Origin: Cerioporus squamosus
Lineage: Eukaryota > Basidiomycota > Agaricomycetes > Polyporales > Polyporaceae
NCBI GenBank assembly: GCA_022592435.1
Contig: JABYQS010000002.1
Span: 124,001-188,000 of the forward strand
DNA length: 64,000 bases
Direction: 5' to 3'
Part shown: piece by piece, positions 10,894-22,382 of the stretch
Layout: each line of letters opens with the position of its first letter
Numbering within the stretch: position 1 is the first letter of the stretch
Notes under the pieces: model-generated
Databases searched by the model: none
Told to the model about the DNA's origin: nothing
The model's input: only the letters and a program-made list of their open reading frames with translations
Made by a program: the position numbers and the translations under genes

Positions 10894-11734
10894 TCACCGA
10901 ACATCGTACATGAGCTCAACCTTAGCTTCTCGGATGACATTGCTCCACCCGGAGTACATAGCCCGCACCCACAGACCGACTCTGTCTCCCGGCCTCAGTG
11001 CTTCCAGGAACCCTGTACCGGTTCCATGCCCATGCTCTTCCGCATCCGCAGCATCCATCTCCTCTCCGGCCCTCCACTCGATGACGTGTCGCTCAAACTC
11101 GCGCCTTGCGACCCGGTTGCTCTGGACATGCCAGAGGAAAGAACCGCCGCTCGGAACAAGATCCCAGTGAATGTCCCGTCGAACGTCTCCCGGTTTCCGG
11201 TACAGGTTATGCGTCTCCAGGAACTCCAGGTCATCCGTCCCATCGGCCCATTCGTCACCGCCTGGGCGGGATCGGAAAATGCAGGCCTCGTACCACGAAT
11301 ACGCGCCATGGAAAGTCCCTGGTTAATCGAACAGTCAGCGCTAAGTAAGGGTTGACACTAGTCATGACATCACAACCTGGTTGAACGCCGCCCCAGCCTT
11401 GGTCATGTCCCTCGATGGTCCACATCACCTTCTTCATGCGCCAGTTCTCGCCCTCCATGCAGTCCGGCAAGGGCGGACTGACGAGGTACAGGAGAGCCGA
11501 ACAGTGGTTACGGCGAGTGTGCTGATCGGCGCGGAGGTTGATGGTGTCGCTTCGTTCTGCGGAGACCGTCGGGTAGTACTCCGCTAGGTCCAAGATGTCG
11601 AGGACGAGCTCTGCGGGGAGGCCTAGATGTAGAAGCATGGCGCGCACACGACGGACAGGCTCCGCAGGATCCATGCATACTCTGACTTCCTCTTCAGACT
11701 CGGAAGGGGAGACATATGATTGCAATGCACCCAT
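10894..11734 (-). CDS. Agaricomycete-specific hypothetical protein with HDQGW motif
   Basis: Two exons (11734-11377 and 11318-10894) flank a 58-nt intron. Splicing reads EGHDQGWGGVQPG-TFHGAYSWYEACIF and gives 260 residues. The N-terminal half has an F-box-like helix pattern LGLPAELVLDILDLAEYYP. The C-terminal half is rich in W, R and E (IHWDLVPSGGSFLWHVQSN, FERHVIEW, GDRVGLWVRAMYSGWSN). From general recollection this LxxPxELVxxILDxAxYWP plus HDQGW layout recurs as an uncharacterised agaricomycete family; no function is assigned. The start is the ATG at 11734, since the frame upstream offers only TTG. It is convergent with the F-box/LRR gene on the plus strand. Confidence 0.75.
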
Positions 11735-12047
11735 CTCGATCAAGTCGAGTTCTGTTGTTCAAGGTAAGAGCGGTAGTTAGGACGCGGTATGGATCATATA
11801 CACAGACACTAACCGGCCTTTCGCAGGAGGAAGTTGTGGTTGGTTGGGACTTGGTGAGGTGTCGAGCAGCACAGCCTCCTTCGTCATCGGGAAGTCGGCG
11901 AACGCGGGCCGATGATGCGCTTGATGCACTCCGTCGACTGGATGTGGATGCGATACTTAAGTACTCAGCTCCGACTCACGAAGTTACAAGCAAGGTGCTA
12001 CTGGGACAACAACGCAAATCGACTTTCCGAGGCTGATAAATCGCCCA
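11735..12047. other. Intergenic, nothing recognisable
   Basis: A spacer of about 310 nt between two minus-strand genes, the promoter of one and the 3' flank of the other. No TATA-like box, repeat or RNA gene is clearly visible. Confidence 0.35.
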
Positions 12048-13922
12048 TTACTCCCGCCACAGTGCCGGCAGCCCCCACAAATCGTACACTTCTTGCCGAG
12101 TTGTCTCCGGGTACAACGTCCAATACTCGTTTTCAATCCTCCAGAATTTGTCCATCTCCGGGTTCCATACGATCCGACGTGTGCCTACCTCCTCCACATG
12201 GTCAGCGAGACCTGAGGAACCGAGCGCTCCGGTATTCTCCTCTTCGCAGGGTAGGCGGATATTGAGTGTGCGGATGCGATGGCCGAGGCGTGCTCTCTCT
12301 ACCAACAACTCCAGGAGGTTCTCGTCCTTGGCGGTATCCAACCTGCCGAGAATACTCAGCGTGTCCAATGCGGGGCATGGAACAGCCGGCAAGTCTTCAC
12401 TAGGCAGGAGCGCCCTTTTGAGAGCCGGAACGAGGTCCCGGGCTGGATGACCGTCGGCGGCCACGATGAGAGTCGACAGCGTCGGCATCAGCGTTGAGGC
12501 CTTTGGTATGACGAGCTTGAGCAGACTCGGTTCGTTCAGAAAGCCGACATCGTCCCTCCCACCCGTAAGGTGTGCGTCGCGTCCAGGGTGGAGGAGAACT
12601 TGTCAATGAGGGCGGGGACGATAGCTCGCAAGTCGTGCATAGAGACGGAGAGCTTCCCAACCACATGGACCCAGAATCTGCCACCGTTCTCTCCACGCGC
12701 TCGAATGTGAACTGCTGGGAACTTGTCGATAACCTCCAAAGTCGTGAATCCTGCCATCGAAGGAACGAACATCGCGCTTATGTCCGTCGTTCTCGGTATG
12801 TAGTGGAGGCGGTGAAGCTGGACCATCGCGTCGGGTGGAAACCTGATGTGCTCGAGGACCGTAAAAGCAGCCTCGAACCCGGGGTTGTCGAAGCTCAGCG
12901 CGCGGAGGCGGTTAAGCTGCACCGTAGGTATGGGATCTGACTTTGCCCAGTGGTGACCCAGCTCGAAGGGCGCATCCAGGAGATAGAGTGTCTCCACTGC
13001 CGGCGTGTTTGCTAGAAGGCGCAAGAAGTCCCGCCCCCTATAGATGACATCGGACCCGCAGAGACGGATATGGGCCAGAGAAACGAAGTGGTCGACGGGA
13101 TTTACCCCGGTCTTCAAGGAGAGCGCGAGTGCTCGAAGAGCCGTCGGGGTCTTACCACCGAAGTAATAATACGGGTACGGGGTCCGGGTGCCTTTCTCAT
13201 TCTTGGCCGCGACGATGACATTGAGGTACACCAGGTGGGATGCTACAGCGGCCAACAGCCTCTCATTGGATGGCACCGGTGACGGTGCGTGTGTCAGGTA
13301 AAGCTCCTGTATCCGAGCCCGATGAGGGACGTGATAGATTGGTGGCGCAGTAGCCCACTGGCGTTGAAACTTCCCCGACCGATCGCCGAAAACTCGGAGA
13401 GGCTGATTGCCGGACCTCTCTGCAAGCAGTTGAACAAAGTCGTGTGGATAAGAGTGGGGAATCGTGGACCAGAGCAGAGGGAATGCAACGGCGATGGCAC
13501 GAAGTCGATGGCATATGTGAGTGGCTGAGAGCAAGGAGCGAATATCGGGTTCAGGTTCGATGTGATGGGTATTGGCTTTCGATGCTTTCTTGTGGAGATC
13601 TCTGACGTAGAGAAAAACCGACGTGAGTATTTCTGCAGGGAGTTGGTTGAGACGGGACGTCTCGTTGAGTCGTCGCCTGACAAGGACTGTTGCGGAGCGA
13701 AGCCTTTCGTCCAGTACCCGCAGCTGTCCTGAGATGTGAGCAAATTGGGTGGAAGTCTGATCGCGCTGAATACCAACAGTCTCGTATCTGCGCAGTATCA
13801 ATGGTCAGCGAGAACAGCATAGGAACCTAGACAATTTTCGAAGAGTCGTACTCGAGAGAATCAATATCCTTGAGGGAGTCCGAGAAACTTTCATACGCCT
13901 CCAGCGCACGAATGTCTGTCAT
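12048..13922 (-). CDS. F-box protein with an apparent frameshift
   Basis: Exon 1 (13922-13852) starts MTDIRALEAYESFSDSLK. A 64-nt intron (13851-13788) leads into YETVGIQRDQ and a coiled-coil-like stretch (LRVLDERLRSATVLVRRRL), then a classic F-box: LNQLPAEILTSVFLYV ... ATHICHRLRAIAVAFPLLWSTI. LRR-like segments follow (LAHIRLCGSDVIYRG, LNRLRALSFDNPGF). The frame stops at 12536, yet protein-like sequence resumes in another frame (DDVGFLNEPSLLKLVIPK, then MPTLSTLIVAADGHP ... LWGLPALWRE) down to 12048. One missing base in the G-rich run near 12560 would join the two. A 62-nt GT...AG intron there is a weaker alternative. Full length would be about 600 residues. Probable SCF adaptor; substrate unknown. 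Confidence 0.75.
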
Positions 13923-14254
13923 GACATGTGGTGTATAATTGTCGGCACAGAGCTGTCGAGTGGTCTCTGCGGGAGAGAACGAGTGGCGGCAGTTCAAAGA
14001 GGACAGACTCGGGCCATCCGAGGCGCGTCCGACGTGCCCGATCAGACAGACGCCGACGGCTCAATACTTACTTACTAGTCAATCGATCAAGTGATAGCAA
14101 AGAAACTTGGTACTTTACTTATGTTGACAGTCAATGTTGTCATGGACATTGTCTGGACCAAGCACACTTTCAAATCGTACAATCGTAGTAGTACAAGTCA
14201 GGAGTAATACATCCGAGACCATTCTCATCCCCACAATGAATGCCCTAGCACAAC
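13923..14254. other. Intergenic, nothing recognisable
   Basis: This stretch joins the 5' end of the F-box gene and the 3' end of the first MDR gene. It is AT-richer than the surrounding sequence. No gene or repeat is recognised. Confidence 0.35.
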
Positions 14255-15609
14255 TCACACCCGGTAGACAATCTTCTGCGCGCTGACCTTGCCCTCCCGC
14301 ATGTACTGCAAGCCATCTGGGATCGCACTGAGCCCGCCCTCCCACAGCTTCACGGGGAGTGGCTTGAGCGACCCGTCCTTGACAAGGCCAGGCACCTTCT
14401 TGAGGAACTGAACCATGTGCGCACGATCCTCCTCCGACACGGGATACTCCTTGGACGGCCACGCGAACGCACGTCCGAGCGCCGTGTAAATCAGAGTCGC
14501 TGCACAGAGCGGAAGATGTAAGGTTTGAGTTGAGTGTCTTCGAGGACCTCGAACGAGAAGCACGTACCATAGAACTCAACGTCCTTCCTGTCGGTCGCGC
14601 CCGGTACAGGGTCGAGGAGGAGGACGACCTTGCCGCCAGATGGGGCGATGGACGAGGCCGAAATGCGCTGGGAGCTTTCCTCGGAGATGGTGTCGAACAC
14701 CTTGGTGATGGAGTCGCCAGTCGCGGCCTTGATCTTGGAGACAACCTCGGGGTCTTTGTAATCGAAGACGGCGTTGGCACCGAGCGACTTGACAAGTTCG
14801 AAGTTGCGAGGGGACGCGGTAGTGACGATCTTGTAGCCGGATAGACGGAGGAGCTGGATCGCGAATTGGCCGACGGCAGCTGTGATGCGTCGAACAAGTT
14901 AGTCCGTCGTTTGGCCGACATCACTGGCAGAAGGGCAGCTCACAGCTTCCACCATATACGAAGATCCATTCGTTGCCGGAGGCCTTGGCGGGAGGCTCAA
15001 CTAGCCCGAGGCGAGTTGGGTGGTACAGCGCCTGGACAGCAGTCCAGAAGCTACGTGGCTGTCAGTGTGAATGCGACAGGTCTCATGCAGGTCTGCACTC
15101 ACGCGCAACCAAAGGTAGCCGCCTCGTCGTGGCTGAGCGTGTTCTCGGGAACGGGCCAAGTGAGGTCCGCTGCAATCTTCACATATTCGGCATACGCGCC
15201 CTCGTCCGGGAACGCCGCGCCGTGGACGAATCCCGCGACGTGGTCGCCAACCTTCAGGTTAGTGACGCTCTTCCCGACTTTCACGACGGTGCCAGAGTAG
15301 TCGCAACCAAGGATGCTTCCTGGAACCCCCAGGCTAAAGTCGATGTCTGAGGCCGAACATGAGTTTCACGCGCTCGTAGATGGAGTCTGATCATATCCAC
15401 GTACGCTTCCAGTCAGTCGGGTTCTGAGCGACAGAGACCGTCTTGACCAGGACGTCTCTGTCACCGACTGGAGGAACCGGATGGTCCTTGATCGACACAC
15501 GGCGCCCCTTGAAACGACTGTTAAGACTCCTCGAACATTGTGCCAATCCCTGAGAAGCGCTTACCTCTTCGATAACAACAGCCTTCATGGTTGCAGGGAC
15601 GTTAGACAT
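14255..15609 (-). CDS. MDR-family NAD(P) oxidoreductase, copy 1 (trans-enoyl-reductase-like)
   Basis: A medium-chain dehydrogenase/reductase related to fungal ToxD/enoyl-reductase-like proteins, probably cytosolic and using NADPH; the substrate is unknown. The spliced product starts MSNVPATMKAVVIEE, then KDHPVPPVGDRDVLVKTV, VAQNPTDWK, the GroES-like block GSILGCDYSGTVVKVG, VAGFVHGAAFPDEGAYAEY, WIFVYGGS, the Rossmann segment AVGQFAIQLLRLSGYKIVTT, SLGANAVFDYKDPEVVSKIK, VFDTISE, and the family tail LKKVPGLVKDG...GLQYMREGKVSAQKIVYRV. The zinc-ligand cysteine cluster is absent, as expected in zinc-independent members. All frames are intact across six introns. A TATA box (TATATAAAAG) lies about 80 nt upstream of the ATG. 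It is the first of seven related copies on this strand. Confidence 0.9.
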
Positions 15610-16618
15610 ACTGAGATCTTGTACTGTAGTGTGTGGGCTAATATGTTGTGGTATTGCGTTGACAAGATGGCTGACTCGCGAGGCCTCCGACTTTTATATA
15701 CTCGCCGCGCGATCCCGCCATGAGCTCATGCATGCACTCATGGCCCGCCGGCCGTCTCCGAGTCCCAGCGTATCCACAGCATCGCACCTTCTCCAGCCAC
15801 GAGAACGACATGGAACAGTGTCGGAACGGCCCAGTCCATCTTTCTCATCTGCTTGGTCAGACAGTTTTGCTTTGTAATGTCGCCTGCAATAGATTATCAA
15901 GATGCTTGGCCCTTCTACGTACCTTCCACAGGATCAAACAACGCACGGCATGTACTGTAGGGGAGACCAACAACTCTGGCTGACATTGAAAGTGCGGCAG
16001 AAGACGGGCATACTGAGGAGGTGGCTGGCGATCGACCGGTGTTCCTGTCTTCAGGGTGGTGGACAGGGAGAAGTGGAAGAGTTGGAAGACGCCGGCGCGA
16101 CAAACTTTGACCACTTCCTCTTCCATGTTCGAGGACCGCCACCCAGGTTGTGACCTCAGCCGTGGTGTTTTAACCACCGGCAGGGGCTGTCACAGCGCTG
16201 GCTCAGCTTGACGGATGGCAACATCGTCAAACCCCCGTCCCCTTCAACGCTTCCAGATCTAGCGCGATGGCTTCAAAGATAACGAACGGTCAGAAGGCTT
16301 ACATAGTAAATACTGTACGTATAGAACGTAAGTCGCCCCTCCAACTGCTTCGATCCCTCTCACGCGATATCGCGAACTTCTTAGTCTCACAGCAAGGCCC
16401 TCCATGTGCCACTGCTAGTACTGTCAGCAAGAGCTGTTCGTGTCGAGCCCAGTTCGTCGCCACTTTGGATCTACGCGAATTCTCTTCCTGAGCAAGTCTC
16501 GTTTGTTTGCACTGCATAGTCGGCGTATTGGGCCGTACAGAGACACACATGAGGCTACATACACGCGATGTCTTGGCGAGTACTCGCAGGACCCGGCTTC
16601 TACCCCGGACGGGAATAC
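15610..16618. other. Intergenic with promoter of MDR copy 1
   Basis: About 1 kb without a recognisable gene. It holds the TATA box of MDR copy 1 at 15691-15700 and otherwise only short frames lacking family signatures. Confidence 0.4.
15691..15700 (-). promoter_or_regulatory. TATA box of MDR copy 1
   Basis: TATATAAAAG on the minus strand, about 80 nt upstream of the ATG at 15609. The same spacing (72-80 nt) is seen for TATA elements of copies 4 and 6. Confidence 0.6.
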
Positions 16619-17347
16619 CTACGCCATGACGCGATAAACGACCTTCTCGGCGCTGACCTTGCCCTCGCGCATGTACTGCATACCGTCAAGAACACTCGCG
16701 AGTCCGCCCTCCCAGAGCCGCAAAGCAGGCGGCATGATCGACCCGTCCTTAACGAGACCGGGGACCTTCCCAAGGAACTGGACCATGTGCGCGCGATCCT
16801 CCTGCGACACGGGGTACATAAGTGTACAGAGGGTCCGAACCGGAATGCCCGAGAGAGGTGTAGATGTTGGTGACTGCGCGGAGACGTCCAGTCGTCAGCC
16901 TCTCATCCATTGTCGGTCGACGCAGCAGGGAAGGTACGCACGTTTGAACCCGACGTCCGTCCTCGTCGTGGCGCCTGGGGCTGGTTTGATGAGGAGGGTG
17001 ACCTCACCACCCGACGGCCCGATCGACTCAGCACAGATCCTTTGGGACTCTTTCTCTGAAATGGTGTCGAAGACCTTCATGCTGGAGTCCCCTGTGGCCG
17101 TTTCGATCTTTGAGACGACCGCAGGGTCCCTATAGTCGAAGACTGCATCTGTGCCAAGTGACTTCACAGCAGTGGTGACAACCCTGTATCCGGAGAGACG
17201 GAGGAGCTGGATGGCGAATTGGCCGACGGAAGCTACAGTAGGTCGGTCGGTCTACTCTGTCTGGGACTGCTAGATGCGACACTGACAGCTTCCGCCATAT
17301 ATCAACGAAGACCCACCCATTGCCGGAAGCGTTGGCGGGAGGTTCAA
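16619..17347 (-). pseudogene. MDR copy 2, 5'-truncated relic
   Basis: Only the 3' half of the MDR gene remains. Homology begins abruptly at about 17347 in the EPPANASGNGW segment and runs to the family tail EDRAHMVQFLGKVPGLVKDG...GMQYMREGKVSAEKVVYRV. Three independent lesions are visible: loss of the whole GroES-like N-terminal half, a 4-nt insertion in the W-V-F-V-(Y)GGS motif near 17300, and an in-frame deletion between VVTTA and VKSLGTDAVFDYRDP that removes the usual SPRNxEL residues. Immediately upstream the sequence switches to an F-box relic on the other strand. It is most similar by eye to copy 1 and probably arose from it. Confidence 0.85.
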
Positions 17348-17900
17348 TCCCAGCACTGGCGCAGCATGCAGCCCGGGCTCGACAGCCACTAGCGCAGCCG
17401 TAGTCGAGCGGCCGTTCCTCGCCCTGCGCGAGCTCACGCTCCTCGGGGGCGACCCATCCCTGCTCCGGTGCACCGGCGCCGAGGAGTCGCCGCCCGGGCC
17501 CGACCGTCGATGCGGTTACGGTGCTCTACCCTAGGCCTGCGCTGCAGCGGCTGCATCAGTCATCCCCTTCGCGCTCGCAGACGTGCGCTTCGACGACTGG
17601 GCCGTGCGCGCCACCCACGTCCGCACGTCGTGCGTGCACGACCCCGATGGCTTTCTCCTGCCGGACTTATAGGTCGTCGACAGGATGCGCAAGGAGTGGC
17701 AAGACCGCGTCGAGGGCGGGCCCGGGTGCTGCCAGGAATGGCGGAGGCAGCCAGACGCAGAAGACTACTCTGCGGGTTCAGAGTCCGACCATTGGGGCTC
17801 GGATGGGAGGACCCATGACTACCGCAGTGCGCTCTGTGACTGTCGAGACGCAAGAACGCTTCCAAGAATATGATACAATAATATTACGGGTAAGATGGGT
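17348..17900 (+). pseudogene. F-box/LRR gene relic
   Basis: Degenerate coding sequence on the plus strand, interrupted by stops and frame changes. Recognisable pieces in order are FLALRELTLLGGDPSLL, YPRPALQRLH, a segment with DVRFDDWAVRATHVRTSCVHD, a stop, then VVDRMRKEWQDRVEGGPGC. The order LRELTLxxG / PxLxRLH / C-terminal REEWxxRVEGxxGC matches the intact F-box gene at 2144-3257, so this is a decayed relative. It abuts the broken end of MDR copy 2 at about 17347, which suggests that a single rearrangement joined the two fragments. Confidence 0.6.
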
Positions 17901-18105
17901 AGCGCCGTGCTAGTGATATCATAGACGACAGGTCGAGGCAGGATGCAAGAATGCGGAATGGAGAAGCAGGGTCGTGCAGCGTGCGGGATCGTCAGTCTAG
18001 ACATCGGGGACGTACTATGTATGTATGCATGCATGTATGCGGTGGCATCAGATCTTCCTCTCGGTCTCTTCGTGGTACAACAGATAGCGGCGACGGGAGA
18101 GGCCG

Positions 18106-20606
18106 TCACAGCACGTATCGGAAGTCGCGGTTCTGCATGTCGGTGAGGTCCAAGAACGCCTGCACAACAAGTCATCTCGCTGGTTAGCCCTCGCCCGCAC
18201 AAACAGACCAAGGAGACGAAAAACGCACCCTGTCGACCTTCTTCTCGACGACGCTGCCGTCCGCCTGCTTCTCGGTGATGTACACCTCGTCGTACGTCGC
18301 ATCGTGGTTCTCCTTCTCGCGCCGCGCGTTCTCCCACGCGAGGTAGAAGCGCGTCGCGAGCAGGATGAGCGCGGACACGGCCCAGCAGATCGAGAGGATG
18401 AGCCACGGGATGTGGTTCCGCGGCTGGTACTTCTTTTCCCAGTACTGCGGCCCGGCGGCGTTGCCCACGGCGTAGCCGATCATGACGATCGCGTTCGTGG
18501 TCAGACCTGTAAGATGAGATGAGTGTGCGTGCATGTCAAGGGAACAGGAAGGCGAGCGTACGTTTCGTGTGTCCTGCGGTCGTCGAGCCCACCCATGCGA
18601 GCATAACGACGAAGGGCGCAATCGACGTGACTACGCGCCAGTAAGCCCACGAGCGGAACACCAGACGTCAAGACACTCACTCGAAATCCAGTAGGAGAAG
18701 AGCAGGCCGACGCGGTTATCGGAGGGGAGGGTGTTCACGAGGATGGAGCCGAGGATGGCGACGCAGTAGGCGAGGAAGCCCGAGTACGCGCGCCCGTTCT
18801 TCCAGTACGTCGCCGAGGTCACGGTGCAGAAAATCACGATGACTGCGCGATCAGCCGCCCGTCAGCATCGCCGTGACAGCCTGTGTGACAGCACCCAAAG
18901 CGAGCGGAAAGAGAAGCAAGCGGACGCACTTTCGACGGCTCCATCCACGCAGCCGAGCAACGTCGTCTGCAGCGACGTAAACCCGAATCCGGCGACGATG
19001 ATTTGGCGCTGGTTGCTGAGCTGTGGACGGGGCGGCGCGACGGTCAGCTCGGCGACTGCACGGAACACTGCACAGAACGCATACCGAGTTCGTGACGTTC
19101 CTGCCAGAAGGTGGTCAGTCTGGGAATGCCCCTAGACGATGGCAGGAGGAGACTCACGAGATGGCAGCGAAGAAGAAGAACAGCCACGTCTTCGGGTCCT
19201 TCAGGCACTCGACGAACCTGCAGTGCGCGATGTTGTCAGCAACCTGTACGCCTGCGAGCATCGGGCGCGACTACGTACTGCTCGACCTTGAAGTGTTTGT
19301 TCTCGACACCGGCCTGGTTGACCTTGATGCGCTCGATGGCGATGACTCGCTCCTCGGGCGTGAGGAACCACGCCGTGGCTGGCGAGTCGGGGAAAAAGAA
19401 CCTGCGGGCGAGGGTGAGTTTCTGTCAACAAGGGGTACGCGAAGCAGGGAAGCAGCGCACCAGAACAGAATGGAGACCACGAAGGTGATGATCCCAGTGA
19501 TGATCATAAGCCTGCCGGTTTCAGTTCAGTTCATCAGCACGAACGAAGAGCATCGGAGTACGAGCATGCGAACTCACCACTGCCAGGCCTGCAAAACATC
19601 GTTGTGGATGTGGAGGGTGCCGTACGCAACCAGTCCGAGGAAGATGATGGCCGCGCCGTTCATGAGGACTTCGAACCCCAAGTCAGCCACAAACAGGAAC
19701 GGAAGCGGGCGAGGAGCGTACACCAGTACCCGACGCGCTGAGTCTGCTCCTGGCGCGTGTAAAACATGGACGTGACGATCATGAACCCGGGCGTGATCGC
19801 GCCCTCGCAGATACCGAGGAACGCGCGGCATGCGAAGAACTCGCCAAAGTTTCGGGCTGCGGTGTGGGATAGGAGCGCAACCGACCACACGAAGATGTTG
19901 AAGCTGATACGAACAGGGATGAGCTTCGAGCGCGCAAGCGCAAATGTATGGAGGCGATACAGACCTCATCCACTTCCCGACAGGAAGATACTGGAGGGCA
20001 AGGTTTTGCGGCCATTCAAAGGCGAGGAAGAAGAGATAGAAGATGGTGCTCAGCCAGTTGAACTGTGCCTGGTCGATGTAGTGCTTGGGACCGTTCCTTC
20101 GAGCGGCGCGCGAGATTAGATTAGAGTTGCGTCAAGGAAGCAGCAGCGTAATGAAACTCACAGAAGGCCCAGGACGGCGGACTGGCCGAGCGTGGTCTTG
20201 TCAGCGAACTGCATCCTGCGATACACAAGGTTCAGGAGGAGTGCGTCATGGCGATCACGTTCGGAGAGGCACGAACATGTAGAGAACTGCAACGGGATGT
20301 GTGTGAGCCTGAATCCAGTACGCTCGGAATGAAAGAGGCCGGACAGATGGACGGGACACTCACTGCACATGAGGGGCATCAGGTGCCAGTCAATTTTCCT
20401 CCTGAATGGAGTTCAGACACGGACGATCGTCGACAGCAAGGGCACAGGACGTACCGGACGCGCGCGGCCTCCTCCGGGGTGAAGTGCACCTCCTTGCCCG
20501 CTGTCAGCCCTGCCGCGACATCGACATCCTGGGTGGCGACGTGAGGCTTGGCCAGGTCGTCGGCGATGCTGCGCTTCTCGATCGAGCTGCTCGACTCTGG
20601 TTCCAT
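18106..20606 (-). CDS. MFS transporter, Dal5/allantoate-permease type (anion:cation symporter family)
   Basis: A multi-exon gene with about a dozen short introns, predicted at about 520 residues with 12 membrane segments in the plasma membrane. Characteristic pieces in order are MEPESSSSIEKRSIADDL, EAARVRRKIDWHLMPLMC, RMQFADKTTLGQSAVLGLL, FNWLSTIFYLFFLAFEWPQN, LALQYLPVGKWM, FFACRAFLGICEGAITPGFM, FFFPDSPATAWFLTPEER, VECLKDPKTWLFFFFAAIS, SLSNQRQIIVAGFGFTSLQT, FSYWI, and the end DLTDMQNRDFRYVL. The RKIDWxLMPL start and the D-P-K-x-W-L-F-F-F segment are typical of the fungal Dal5 branch, whose members import allantoate, dipeptides, vitamins or other organic anions; the substrate here cannot be read. 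A short exon (NVTNS) is needed in TM7. The neighbours are MDR oxidoreductase copies. Confidence 0.85.
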
Positions 20607-22382
20607 GGCGGGGGCGTGGGGCGGAGACTTGTCAGCGAAGGCAAGCAGGGCCGGGCGGCGAGAGGGCGTGCGCCTGGGACGGGGAGGAGGAGATCGAAGA
20701 CGGGACGGGGCTTCGGGGAAGACAGAACTGTCGAGGACTGTGAATATATGCAGAGCGGAGCATGGCTTGCAGCGCCTGTCTGGGCAGCCGGTGTCGCTGT
20801 CCCTGCCAGAACGAGGACGAGATGCGAACCTTGTTCGGGCTTCTATCACGGGCGCCTCCGCTTTGCAAATGCGCCGCGAAGCCTCTCCCCTGCGAGACGC
20901 CCATGTCCTCCGTTCATCTGGCCCGGCTCTTTCCACCCCGTCCTCCACAACTGCCTGCGCCCGGTCAGAAGCTGCACTGGTGAGCACACACCCGCGGTCT
21001 TCTTCTGTTACATCACGCAGCTCGCACCGTCCTCCCGCGCATCGATGTTCGCCTCGCCACACTCACACAGCGCCCACAAGAGAACCTTCAGTTCCTCGCC
21101 GGCGGCGGTCGGCTTGCACCTGCACCTGCCCTTGATTTCCCAATCGCGTTTCTATCGCGTAGGTCGAACACCCCCCGCGATATCGTTTGAAGATCAATTC
21201 TGATGACCGAATTCCGCGGCAGGTCCAGGTGTCTCACCAGCTGCATCGGCCAGGCACCCGCGCACCGCAACGATGTGCGTTCGCTCGAATGCACAGATCT
21301 CAAAAATAATATCGAACCGCGGCGTGAGCCTGTGGCAATGACTGTCAACGCTGTTGACAGCTCTTCGCACCATAGCATGCAGATGGGATGTCGTCCACGA
21401 CCAAGGTAGAAGTTGCTTGCCAGACGGGCGTAGTGCTTCGCCAGTACTAGTTATCCATCATACATCTCGGGGGATGTTCGCTCCAAACCACGCGACTCCG
21501 GGCTGCGCACGAGGCGTTCGACCGCGGATGGCCGTCCCAGGGCTCCAGCAGCTTTCCCCCGACCACGGAGGTTGGTTATGTCATGGATTGTCGTAAAGGC
21601 ACGCTGACAGACCCACACACTGCACAGTGCAGACGATCATGCATGATGCAATCAAACGAAATCGCAGCCTCTTCCCGCAGTGGGCCGTGGCGACGGTTTG
21701 ATTCCTTGGACGCCGGACGTCTTCTGGAGTGCCATCCGTTGGAGGACGCACACGGCATGGCGCGGGTGCTGAGCACTGCGAGGAAGGTACAGCCCGTGCG
21801 CCTCGGGGCCCGGTTGCACGGAGGTACATACTTACGTACCACCGTTTAGAGTGCAAGACTGCAAGTCACCTGTAGACCACGACCACCACGCACGGCGGAG
21901 AGTGGGACTGTGGGAGACGAGAAATGGGTACATAGAGGCGTCGATCACTTCCCACTATGCGATCGGTGGCAATGCACCAGCCTGTTCATGTCCTCCCTCC
22001 TCTGTCGAGTGTGCTGTTCCTTGCGGTGCTTCCTGGCTAAGAACCCACGAAAGCCCTTAGCCGACCGTGACACCGCCTTGAAGACGCGCAGCAGCGTTCA
22101 GTATAAGAATAGTCAGATCTATACAAACCACAGCGCCACGCCAGTATGACATATCTACGCGCATGCGCAGCTGATGGTACACCTCGTAAGCGAGTTGGCA
22201 TACACTCTACAAACCACCCATCGTGGCAAACCACCTCAAAACCCAAACCTCCGACTGACCGGAGGCCGCGACTCAGGAACTCTGCACGATACGAGCTCCC
22301 CGGTGAATAAGGCAAACGCAGGGTCCGGCGTTCTCGGACGGAGCATGTCGAATGCTGCAATCCGCAGAACGATCTTCGAGTT
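20607..22382. other. Intergenic, nothing recognisable
   Basis: About 1.8 kb upstream of the MFS gene. Frames present on both strands lack family motifs and overlap each other in the manner of chance GC-rich frames. No repeat or RNA gene is recognised. Confidence 0.35.

Noticed and set aside
17335..17350. A second B-box-like ggttcaatccc
   Set aside because: It lies in the MDR copy 2 relic (codons for IEPP) and no tRNA fold is present.
20379..21062. Extended N-terminus of the MFS transporter upstream of 20606
   Set aside because: The added residues are Arg/Pro-rich without conservation; the ATG at 20606 gives the normal family start.
20607..22382. Several overlapping 60-200 codon frames
   Set aside because: All lack motifs, have biased Arg/Ser/Pro composition and overlap on both strands.
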